Assembly: GCA_041685755.1 (NCBI GenBank)
Contig: JAWLFC010000136.1
Span: forward strand, 1-6,660
DNA: 6,660 nt
Origin: Sva-07 sp041685755
GTDB lineage: Bacteria > Actinomycetota > Acidimicrobiia > Acidimicrobiales > Ilumatobacteraceae
Reading direction: 5' to 3'
The stretch's first letter is position 1, and every line of letters starts with the position of its first letter. A model generated the notes under the pieces. That model made no database searches. It saw only the letters and a list, made by a program, of their open reading frames with translations, and had not been told where the DNA came from. Of this stretch, positions 1-5,703 are shown piece after piece. Made by a program: the position numbers and the translations under genes.

Positions 1-260
1 ATCTCCGTGGTCGGGACCTCGGTGTCTGGCGGCGCCACGGTCGGCGGTGCCAGTTCGCTCGTCGTCAGCTCGGCCGCCGACACCGAGGGCGGCGCCTCTG
101 CAACGGGAGGCGGCGCCTCTGCAAGGGGAGGTGGCGGATCGACCGGGATCGGTTGCGTCGGCAGGTCGGCGTCGATCGCCGTGGTCGGGATGGCCGCGCC
201 GCACTCGTGGCAGAACTTCTGGTTCTCCGCGATGTCGATCCCGCAGCTTGGGCACACCAT
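1..260 (-). CDS. Zinc-ribbon protein, N-terminal part (runs off left edge)
   Basis: Eighty-six codons from an ATG at 260-258 read without a stop to the left edge, so only the N-terminus is visible. Cysteines C3, C6, C17 and C20 form two CxxC knuckles (CPSCG and CHECG, with F16 just before C17), the usual short zinc ribbon at the N-terminus of many bacterial proteins. From about residue 25 the chain becomes a low-complexity Pro/Ala/Glu/Thr linker with a near-repeated PPPLAEA/PPPVAEA motif. Such ribbon-plus-linker N-termini often precede a transmembrane segment or a further domain, but that part lies outside the window, so I assign no function. The gene diverges from gluQ. No convincing Shine-Dalgarno precedes the ATG. 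A TACAGT hexamer 8 bp upstream could be a -10 element of a leaderless transcript. The ribbon call is firm; the protein's role is unknown. Confidence 0.82.
   Translation of the reverse strand, partial: MVCPSCGIDIAENQKFCHECGAAIPTTAIDADLPTQPIPVDPPPPLAEAPPPVAEAPPSVSAAELTTSELAPPTVAPPDTEVPTTE
88..129. repeat. Two-copy 21-bp direct repeat in the zinc-ribbon gene linker
   Basis: Copies at 88-108 and 109-129 differ at one of 21 positions. On the minus strand they encode consecutive Pro-Pro-(Leu/Val)-Ala-Glu-Ala-Pro linker units. The length is a multiple of three, so gaining or losing a copy keeps the frame. This is probably a slippage-derived linker duplication. Confidence 0.8.
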
Positions 261-318
261 CGGGCTCGACTGTAGGAGATCGTCGGGACCCGTGCCCGAT
301 ACCGGCCACAATGACCGG
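261..318. promoter_or_regulatory. Divergent intergenic region with a possible minus-strand -10
   Basis: This 58-bp gap separates the start codons of the zinc-ribbon gene (minus) and gluQ (plus), so promoters for both should lie in it or overlap the coding ends. On the minus strand, TACAGT (plus-strand ACTGTA, 269-274) lies 8 bp upstream of the ATG. That spacing would put the transcription start at or next to the start codon, as in the leaderless mRNAs common in actinobacteria. No good -35 is visible 16-18 bp upstream. On the plus strand I see neither a convincing -10 nor a Shine-Dalgarno before gluQ. That a promoter is present is inferred from the divergent layout; the hexamer assignment is weak. 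Confidence 0.3.
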
Positions 319-1242
319 ATGGTCGGCCGGTTCGCTCCGTCACCCACGGGAGCGCTCCACCTCGGCAACCTGCGCACGGCGGCCATCGCCTGGCTCGCCG
401 CCCGGTCGCGGGATGCGGGCTTCATCGTGCGGATGGAGGACCTCGATCGCCATCAGTCGAGCCCGGAACACGAACGGTCGCAACTCGCCGACCTGACGGT
501 GATCGGCATCGACTGGGACGGCGAGGTCGTTCGCCAGAGCGAGCGCTTCGACCGCTACGAGGCGGCGATCGAGCGGTTGGTGGCCCGCGACCTCGCCTAC
601 GAGTGCTTCTGTTCCCGGCGCGAGATCCGCGAGGAGATCGAGGCGGCCGCGCAGGCGCCGCACGGCCCGCCGGGGGCGTATCCGGGCACCTGCCGCGAGC
701 TCGGCGACGACGATCGGGCGCGTCGGCGCGCCGAGGGTCGCCGCCCGGCGCTGCGGTTGCGTTCCGATCACCGCGTCGTCGGATTCACCGATCGTCTGCA
801 CGGCGATGTGGAGGCCGTCGTCGACGACGTCGTGCTGCGCCGCAACGACGGCGTCCCCGCCTACAACCTGGCGGTGGTCGTCGACGACGCCGCGCAGGGG
901 ATCACCGAGGTGGTCCGCGGCGCCGACCTGCTCTCGTCGACACCGCGCCAGATCCACCTGCAGGAGCTGCTCGAGCTGCCTCGGCCCGACTACCTGCACG
1001 TCCCCCTCGTGGTCGACGCCGACGGCGAACGTCTCGCCAAGCGCCGCGGGTCGAGTGTCACGATGCCCGACCTCGCCGCCCGGGGCGTCGGCGCCGACGA
1101 CGTGGTGGCGTGGCTGATCGAATCGCTCGGCCTCGGCTCGGCCGCCTCGCTCGACGAACTCGTGGAGCGATTCGACGTGGCCCGCCTCGGGGCCGACCCG
1201 GTTCCCGCCCCCGCCGTCACGCGAGGAGACACCTCGCCGTGA
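319..1242 (+). CDS. gluQ: Glutamyl-queuosine tRNA(Asp) synthetase
   Basis: The 307-residue protein is a truncated GluRS-like class I synthetase that lacks the anticodon-binding domain. The family activates glutamate without tRNA and attaches it to queuosine at position 34 of tRNA(Asp), in the cytoplasm. Visible marks are RFAPSPTG at residues 4-11 followed by HLGN (14-17, the HIGH signature), the glutamate-site segment RMEDLDR, and LAKRRGS (239-245) as the degenerate KMSKS loop. A zinc site is formed by C96, C98, Y121 and C125, the Cys-x-Cys...Tyr-x3-Cys pattern of E. coli YadB/GluQ-RS, here with a longer gap between the second Cys and the Tyr. The length (about 300 aa) fits GluQ-RS and is far below the roughly 470 aa of GltX. 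The start is the ATG at 319, three residues before RFAPSPTG. The frame stays open upstream to about position 7, but that part is antisense to the zinc-ribbon gene. The downstream transpeptidase gene follows closely, suggesting one transcript. Discriminating GluRS would need a C-terminal domain that is absent here. Confidence 0.93.
   Translation: MVGRFAPSPTGALHLGNLRTAAIAWLAARSRDAGFIVRMEDLDRHQSSPEHERSQLADLTVIGIDWDGEVVRQSERFDRYEAAIERLVARDLAYECFCSRREIREEIEAAAQAPHGPPGAYPGTCRELGDDDRARRRAEGRRPALRLRSDHRVVGFTDRLHGDVEAVVDDVVLRRNDGVPAYNLAVVVDDAAQGITEVVRGADLLSSTPRQIHLQELLELPRPDYLHVPLVVDADGERLAKRRGSSVTMPDLAARGVGADDVVAWLIESLGLGSAASLDELVERFDVARLGADPVPAPAVTRGDTSP
1223..1228 (+). promoter_or_regulatory. Possible ribosome binding site for a GTG start of ldt
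   Basis: GAGGAG inside the 3' end of gluQ ends 10 nt before a GTG at 1239-1241. That GTG overlaps the gluQ TGA (1240-1242) as GTGA, a typical translational-coupling arrangement. If used, it adds eight residues (Met-Thr-Pro-Leu-Gly-Ser-Arg-Ala) before the ATG at 1263. The ATG alone has no obvious Shine-Dalgarno nearby, so this site bears on the choice of start. Confidence 0.45.
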
Positions 1243-1262
1243 CACCGTTAGGCTCGCGCGCC

Positions 1263-2189
1263 ATGGCGGCTCGGACGCGCCGACGGGGCCTGGTCGGCCT
1301 GCTGGCAGTGCTCGGCATCGTCGCGTCCGCCGGCTGTTCGACCGCGGTGACGAGCGGCGCCGGTGCGGAGGGCGCGAGCGCCGCGGTGACCACCACCACC
1401 GAGTCGACGACCACCACGACGCTGGCGCCCACCACCACCGAGGCGACGACGACCACCACCGAGGCGACGACCACCACCACCGAGGCGACGACCACGACGG
1501 TGGCGCCGACCACCACCGAGGCGGCCAACGTCATCGAGGTCGCGGTCGTCGATCCACCGCTGCAGGCAGTCGGGGGCAACAGTGGCGCCGAGACCGCCCG
1601 TGTCCAGCAGCGACTGCTCGATCTCGGTTTCTGGCTCTCGGGAGTCGACGGTGGGTATGGGCTCACGACGAGCCAGGCGGTCATGGCATTCGAGAAGTAC
1701 GTGGGCCTCGACGCCGACGGCCGGGTCGACCAGGCGACCGCCGACGCGTTGACGTCGATGACCCGGCGTCCGATCGCCCGCGCCAACTCCGGCAGCCTCG
1801 TCGAGGTCGACAAGGGCAAGCAGCTGGTGTTCTTCGTGATCGACGGACGCGCCGAGTGGGTGCTCAACACCTCGACCGGCACGGGCGAGCCGTACTCCAA
1901 GCCCGATCAGAACACCCCCGGCGAGATCGTCAGCGGTGACTCGATCACCCCGAACGGTCTGCACCGGGTCAACCGGCAGCGACCCGACGGCTGGTGGGAG
2001 GGCGACCTCGGCGAGATCTACCGGCCGAAGTACTTCGTCGGCGGCGTCGCCGTGCACGGCTCCAACAGCATTCCGAACTACCCGGCGTCGCACGGCTGCG
2101 TGCGGGTGAGCGTGCCGGCCATGGACTGGATCTGGGACAGCGGCATCATGCCGATGAGCGCCCCGGTCTGGGTGCACGACGGCGCCTGA
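1263..2189 (+). CDS. L,D-transpeptidase lipoprotein (PG-binding plus YkuD)
   Basis: An exported 308-residue enzyme predicted to form 3-3 peptidoglycan cross-links or attach proteins to peptidoglycan at the outer face of the membrane. Residues 1-25 are a lipoprotein signal: basic MAARTRRR, a hydrophobic core, then a lipobox-like ASAGC with Cys25 as the lipidation site (Ser rather than Leu at -3). Residues about 43-88 are a Thr/Glu/Ala spacer. Residues about 100-165 are a peptidoglycan-binding domain (ARVQQRLLDLGFW, then GLTTSQAVMAFEKYVGL and QATADAL). The rest is the YkuD catalytic domain, with HGS at His265 and SHGCVRV with His277 and catalytic Cys279, the active-site triad region of the family. 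The ATG at 1263 gives a compact signal peptide. A GTG at 1239 (316 aa) overlaps the gluQ stop, has GAGGAG 10 nt upstream, and would also leave a working signal. lacZ begins 67 bp after its stop. Which peptide stems it uses cannot be told from sequence. Confidence 0.92.
   Translation: MAARTRRRGLVGLLAVLGIVASAGCSTAVTSGAGAEGASAAVTTTTESTTTTTLAPTTTEATTTTTEATTTTTEATTTTVAPTTTEAANVIEVAVVDPPLQAVGGNSGAETARVQQRLLDLGFWLSGVDGGYGLTTSQAVMAFEKYVGLDADGRVDQATADALTSMTRRPIARANSGSLVEVDKGKQLVFFVIDGRAEWVLNTSTGTGEPYSKPDQNTPGEIVSGDSITPNGLHRVNRQRPDGWWEGDLGEIYRPKYFVGGVAVHGSNSIPNYPASHGCVRVSVPAMDWIWDSGIMPMSAPVWVHDGA
1431..1493 (+). repeat. Three-copy 21-bp tandem repeat coding Thr-rich spacer
   Basis: Three units, 1431-1451, 1452-1472 and 1473-1493, are identical except at the last base of the first. 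They encode TTTEATT heptads. Shorter relatives on both sides (LAPTTTEA before, VAPTTTEA after) extend the low-complexity spacer between the lipidated Cys and the peptidoglycan-binding domain. The repeat stays in frame, so copy-number change would alter spacer length only. Confidence 0.88.
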
Positions 2190-2242
2190 CCCGCCCGTCC
2201 GGTTCTGCCGGCGATCCGATTCCGGCGCTGCGATCGTCGTCT

Positions 2243-2247
2243 GGGAG
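2243..2247 (+). promoter_or_regulatory. Ribosome binding site of lacZ
   Basis: GGGAG ends 9 nt before the ATG at 2257 and fits the anti-Shine-Dalgarno. It supports that start over later in-frame ATGs such as the one in LPMHPP. It lies in the loop region of a very small GTCT/AGAC inverted repeat (2239-2249), probably chance. The rest of the 67-bp gap 2190-2256 shows no clear terminator or promoter, so lacZ may be transcribed from upstream. Confidence 0.6.
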
Positions 2248-2256
2248 ACTCCGGCG

Positions 2257-5211
2257 ATGCTGCCGGCCATCGGAGGGATCCGACCCTGGACCGATCCCGA
2301 GGTCGTCTCGATCGGACGCCTCCCGATGCACCCACCGGCGCACGGCGGGTCGCGGCCGCGGCGATCGCTGAACGGCCGATGGAGCTTCCGGCTCTTCGAC
2401 AGCCCCGATCGCATTCCGGCCACCGCGGTGACCGGACCGGCGACGGGCAGACGATGGACGACGGTGTCGGTGCCCGGCAACTGGACGATGCAGGACGTCG
2501 GTGACCACCCCGCGTACACGAACGTGCAGATGCCCTTCGACGGCCCGCCGCCGCGTCTGCCCGAGCGGAACCCGACCGGGGTGTACCGCCGCACGGTGAC
2601 GGTGCCGGCCCGCTGGCGCGCCGACCAGGTGGTGTTGCACGTCGGTGGCGCCGAGAGCGTCCACGCCGTCTACGTCAACGGATCGTTCGTCGGCTACGGA
2701 ACCGACAGCCGCCTCGCCAGCGAGTACGACGTGGCGCCGTTCGTGCACGCCGGTGACAACGACATCGCGATCGTCGTCGTGCGCTGGAGCGCCCACAGCT
2801 ACGTGGAGGACCAGGACCAGTGGTGGATGGCCGGCTTGCATCGCGAGGTGTACCTCGAGGCCCGACCACCGGTGCACCTCGCCGGTGTCGTCTGCGATGC
2901 CGGTCTCGACGCGTCGACCGGCACGCTCACCGTCGACGCCACCGTGGGTGGCCGCGAGCCGCCCGGCCCGGGGTGGCAGGTACGTGTCGGCGTCGAGACC
3001 GGACGGGGCCGCCGGGTCGCCCGGCCGGCTGCTCAGCGGGTGCCGCACGACTTCGCGACGCCGTACTGGTTCAGCGGCCATCGCACCCGGACCCGGTTGC
3101 GGATCGACGACGTGATGCCGTGGTCGGCCGAGTCCCCCACGCGGTATCGGGTGCGCGTCGAGCTGGTCGATCCGGTCGGCACCGTGGTCGACACCCAGGA
3201 GCACCTGGTCGGGTTCCGCTCGGTCGAGGTCCGCGATCGCCGGCTGCTCGTCAACGGCGAGCCGGTGTGGGTCTTCGGGGTCAACCGCCACGATCACCAC
3301 CCGAGCCGGGGCAAGGCCGTCACGGTGGACGACATGCGCGCCGACCTGCTGGCGATGCGCCGCCACAACATCACCGCCGTGCGTTGCGCCCACTACCCGA
3401 ACGACCCGCAGCTGTTGGATCTCTGCGACGAGATCGGGATGTACGTCGTCGACGAGGCCAACCTCGAGAGTCACGCCTACAACACGAGCCTCTGCCACGA
3501 TTCCCGCTATCGGTCGGCGTGGTTGGCGCGCGGCGCCCGGATGGTCGAGCGTGACCGCAACCATCCGAGCGTCATCGTGTGGTCGCTCGGCAACGAGTCG
3601 GGCTACGGCGCCAACCACGACGCGCTCGCCGGCTGGATCCGCCGTACCGATCCGTCGCGACCGCTGCACTACGAGGGGGCGGTGTTCCATCGGGGTTGGG
3701 TCGACGGAGGTCTCACCGCGACCGACATCGTGTGTCCGATGTACCCGACGATCGACGCCGTCGAGGAGTACGGGCGCCGCGGCGAGGGTGATCGTCCGCT
3801 GATCATGTGCGAGTACTCCCACGCGATGGGCAACTCGAACGGATCGCTCGCCGACTACTGGGACGTCATCACGACGACGCCGGGCCTGCAGGGTGGCTTC
3901 ATCTGGGAGTGGAAGGACCACGGGCTGCTCACCCGGCTCCCGAACGGGCGCCGGGGGTTCGCCTACGGCGGCCAGTTCGGTGAGGATCGCCACGACGGCA
4001 ACTTCGTCGCCGACGGGCTGATGGCGGCCGACCTGGTACCGCACCCGGCGATGCAGGAGGTCGCCTGGGTGTACCGGCCGGTCACCGTCGCCCTGGAAGC
4101 CGAGTCGCTGGTGGTGACGAACCGGCGCAGCTTCGCCGACCTGTCCGACCTACGCGCCGAGTGGGAACTCCTCGTGGCCGGCGAGGTGGTCGAGTCGGGA
4201 GCCCTCGCCGTCGGCGACGTGGCGCCGGGGGGCGTGGCGCACGTCGACCTGCCGTGCGTGCGGCCACCGTCACCCGACGCCCACCTCACGGTCCGCTGGT
4301 ACCAGCGCCGCGCGACCACGTGGGCCCCCGCCGGACACCTCGTCGCCTGGGACCAGGTGCCCCTCATCCCACCCTCGTCGCCCCGACGACCCGAAAAATC
4401 GCGCTCTGATGTCGCTCAGCGCAATCGCAGCGCGACATTTCGGACTGTGACGGGGCGGATGGGGGACGACACGGTCGCGGGGTTGCGGCCGGGGGTGGCG
4501 GTGTTCCGGGCGCCGGTCGACAACGACGGCCTCAAGCTCGCCGACGACCTCGGCGAGGACTTCCAGGCCGGCACCAAGGCACTCGGCCGCTGGCGACTCG
4601 CCGGCGTCGACCGTCGGCCCGGCGACGAACTCGTCGACCACGACCACCGCGTCGAGGCCCTCGACGACGGCTCGGTCCTGCACACCCACACCGTCGTCGT
4701 GCCCGACGACCTCGACGACCTCGCCCGAGTCGGCGTGACCTTCGAACTCCCCGCCGGCTTCGACCGGGTGCGCTGGTACGGCCGCGGGCCGCTGGAGAAC
4801 TACCCGGACCGCAACCGAGGCGCCGTCCTCGGCACGTGGGACGCCGAGATCGACGAACCGCCCTACCTCGTGCCCCAGGAGTTCGGCCTGCGCACCGACT
4901 GCCGATGGTTCGAGTTCCACTCGCCCGAACGTGCAGTGCGTCTCGACGTGATCGAACCGGACGTGCTGCACGTCTCGGCGACACGTTTCACCGCTGCCGA
5001 CCTCTACGCCGCCGCCCACGAGACCGACCTGCGCCCGCGACGTACACTCGTCGTTCACGCCGACGTCGCCCACCGGGGCCTCGGCACCGCCAGCTGCGGC
5101 CCCGACGTGCTCGACCGGTACCGGATCTGCCCCGGCACCTACCGGTTCAGCTACCGGCTGTCAGCAGTGCCGCCCTCACCCCGAGCGGAGCGCCGCCCTC
5201 GTCGTCGGTGA
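2257..5211 (+). CDS. lacZ: Beta-galactosidase, GH2 family (LacZ type)
   Basis: A 984-residue cytoplasmic retaining glycosidase (no signal peptide) predicted to hydrolyse beta-D-galactosides. Domains follow E. coli LacZ: sugar-binding jelly roll about 40-205 with YVEDQDQWW (D187 matching the Na+ ligand D201); Ig-like domain about 215-325; TIM barrel about 327-615; domain 4 about 625-708; domain 5 about 730-978. In the barrel, NRHDHHP, AVRCAHYPN and DEANLESH are present. E404, H406 and E447 match the Mg2+ ligands E416, H418 and E461. E447 in WSLGNESGYGANH is the acid/base, and E519 in IMCEYSHAMGNSNG is the nucleophile. RAPVDND and the late ASCGPD segment are also kept. The start has GGGAG 9 nt upstream. 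Odd points are a palindromic insert encoding residues 712-729 at the domain 4/5 border, G-ending codons just after it, and an Arg/Pro-rich tail that overlaps the convergent gene. No lactose transporter or LacI regulator is visible, so the natural substrate is unproven. The active site looks intact; the effect of the insert on folding is unknown. Confidence 0.95.
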   Translation: MLPAIGGIRPWTDPEVVSIGRLPMHPPAHGGSRPRRSLNGRWSFRLFDSPDRIPATAVTGPATGRRWTTVSVPGNWTMQDVGDHPAYTNVQMPFDGPPPRLPERNPTGVYRRTVTVPARWRADQVVLHVGGAESVHAVYVNGSFVGYGTDSRLASEYDVAPFVHAGDNDIAIVVVRWSAHSYVEDQDQWWMAGLHREVYLEARPPVHLAGVVCDAGLDASTGTLTVDATVGGREPPGPGWQVRVGVETGRGRRVARPAAQRVPHDFATPYWFSGHRTRTRLRIDDVMPWSAESPTRYRVRVELVDPVGTVVDTQEHLVGFRSVEVRDRRLLVNGEPVWVFGVNRHDHHPSRGKAVTVDDMRADLLAMRRHNITAVRCAHYPNDPQLLDLCDEIGMYVVDEANLESHAYNTSLCHDSRYRSAWLARGARMVERDRNHPSVIVWSLGNESGYGANHDALAGWIRRTDPSRPLHYEGAVFHRGWVDGGLTATDIVCPMYPTIDAVEEYGRRGEGDRPLIMCEYSHAMGNSNGSLADYWDVITTTPGLQGGFIWEWKDHGLLTRLPNGRRGFAYGGQFGEDRHDGNFVADGLMAADLVPHPAMQEVAWVYRPVTVALEAESLVVTNRRSFADLSDLRAEWELLVAGEVVESGALAVGDVAPGGVAHVDLPCVRPPSPDAHLTVRWYQRRATTWAPAGHLVAWDQVPLIPPSSPRRPEKSRSDVAQRNRSATFRTVTGRMGDDTVAGLRPGVAVFRAPVDNDGLKLADDLGEDFQAGTKALGRWRLAGVDRRPGDELVDHDHRVEALDDGSVLHTHTVVVPDDLDDLARVGVTFELPAGFDRVRWYGRGPLENYPDRNRGAVLGTWDAEIDEPPYLVPQEFGLRTDCRWFEFHSPERAVRLDVIEPDVLHVSATRFTAADLYAAAHETDLRPRRTLVVHADVAHRGLGTASCGPDVLDRYRICPGTYRFSYRLSAVPPSPRAERRPRRR
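4391..4443. repeat. Nested palindromic element within lacZ
   Basis: The arms 4391-4405 (CCGAAAAATCGCGCT) and 4429-4443 (AGCGCGACATTTCGG) are inverted repeats matching at 13 of 15 positions around a 23-nt centre. A second inverted pair, ATGTCGC (4409-4415) and GCGACAT (4432-4438), and a small GCG-CAAT-CGC hairpin (4419-4428) give alternative folds. It is clearly richer in A/T than its flanks. In the lacZ frame it encodes about residues 712-729, EKSRSDVAQRNRSATFR, a basic, polar stretch unlike the expected beta-strand entry into domain 5. It has stops in only one frame per strand. No target-site duplication is obvious. It may be a small mobile or dispersed palindrome, or a recombination scar. 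It lacks the poly-U run of an intrinsic terminator. Confidence 0.75.
5147..5211. other. Convergent 3' overlap of lacZ and DUF2510 gene
   Basis: The lacZ stop (5209-5211) lies beyond the stop of the minus-strand gene (complement of 5147-5149), so 65 bp code on both strands. lacZ reads its last 21 codons here, including an Arg/Pro-rich tail; the other gene reads its last 18-20 codons. No intrinsic terminator hairpin with a T-run is visible, so the transcripts probably extend into each other. Confidence 0.9.
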
Positions 5212-5701
5212 GGTTGTCGATGCGGTCGCCGAGCCACTCGAAGAAGCTCGCCTGGGCGACGACCTGGAACACGACCCAGGCGATGAGCAGGACGACCGCG
5301 AGGACCGCGAGGATCCGCAGCCAGCGGATCAGGCGGTTCGAGTACTGGGTGATCAACGGGGTGATCTCGGCCTGCATCGAGCGCGCCTGACGGGAGAACA
5401 GGTCAGCGGCGCGGTCGACCTCACTGCGCGCCGCCTCTCGCACGTTCTCGATCACTCGTTGGGAGTCGGCGCTTCGTTCTCGGGCCCGCTGCTGCATCGA
5501 CGACACCGACTCCGAGGTGGCCGTGGCCGCCTGACGGTGTGCGTCCTCGAAGGCGAGGTGGCTCTCGTAGGAGAGCAGCTCGGCCTCGCTCGGAGGTGCA
5601 CGGCGGGCGTCGGTCCAGTCGAGTCCGTCCCACCACCGCAGCGCAGTACGGCTCTCCGGATCGGGATACCAACCCGCCGGTGGTGCTTCGGCGCGTCGCA
5701 T
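5147..5701 (-). CDS. DUF2510 membrane protein with coiled coil
   Basis: A 184-residue protein of unknown function. Residues 7-30 are a DUF2510 domain (PPAGWYPDP...LRWWDGLDWT), a short Trp-rich module common at the N-termini of actinobacterial membrane proteins. Residues about 38-118 are charged, Ala/Glu/Arg/Ser-rich and probably helical coiled coil. Residues about 128-149 form one strongly hydrophobic transmembrane helix (ILAVLAVVLLIAWVVFQVV), followed by a short acidic tail. With no signal peptide and one late helix, the N-terminus probably lies in the cytoplasm (inferred). The ATG at 5701 starts 2 nt after the stop of the SPFH gene (TGA-CC-ATG). No strong Shine-Dalgarno is visible, which points to termination-reinitiation and co-expression with the SPFH protein, so it may be a partner or accessory of that scaffold. 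Its last 65 nt overlap the convergent lacZ end. The domain and helix are secure; the function is not. Confidence 0.88.
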   Translation of the reverse strand: MRRAEAPPAGWYPDPESRTALRWWDGLDWTDARRAPPSEAELLSYESHLAFEDAHRQAATATSESVSSMQQRARERSADSQRVIENVREAARSEVDRAADLFSRQARSMQAEITPLITQYSNRLIRWLRILAVLAVVLLIAWVVFQVVAQASFFEWLGDRIDNLTDDEGGAPLGVRAALLTAGS

Positions 5702-5703
5702 GG

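Noticed and set aside
7..318. Open upstream extension of the gluQ frame
   Set aside because: It encodes a Gly/Ser/Val-rich stretch antisense to the zinc-ribbon gene. GluQ proteins start only a few residues before RFAPSPTG, so the ATG at 319 is preferred.
2190..2256. Terminator or promoter between ldt and lacZ
   Set aside because: Only short repeats of CCGGCG and a 4-bp stem were found; no stem with a T-run and no convincing -10/-35 pair.
1248..2594. 448-codon minus-strand open frame opposite ldt and the lacZ start
   Set aside because: Low-complexity Gly/Arg translation antisense to a clear L,D-transpeptidase; no domain or plausible start signal.
2146..4044. 632-codon open frame on the minus strand within lacZ
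   Set aside because: A shadow of the GC-rich codon pattern of lacZ. Its translation is His/Arg/Val-rich with no recognisable domain, and lacZ has intact catalytic motifs on the other strand.
4391..4443. Palindrome as an intrinsic transcription terminator
   Set aside because: No run of T follows either arm, and it lies well inside a continuing gene whose downstream motifs are conserved.
5115..5124. Perfect 10-bp palindrome CCGGTACCGG
   Set aside because: Short and GC-rich, falls on ordinary codons near the lacZ end, and has no T-run; expected by chance in this composition.
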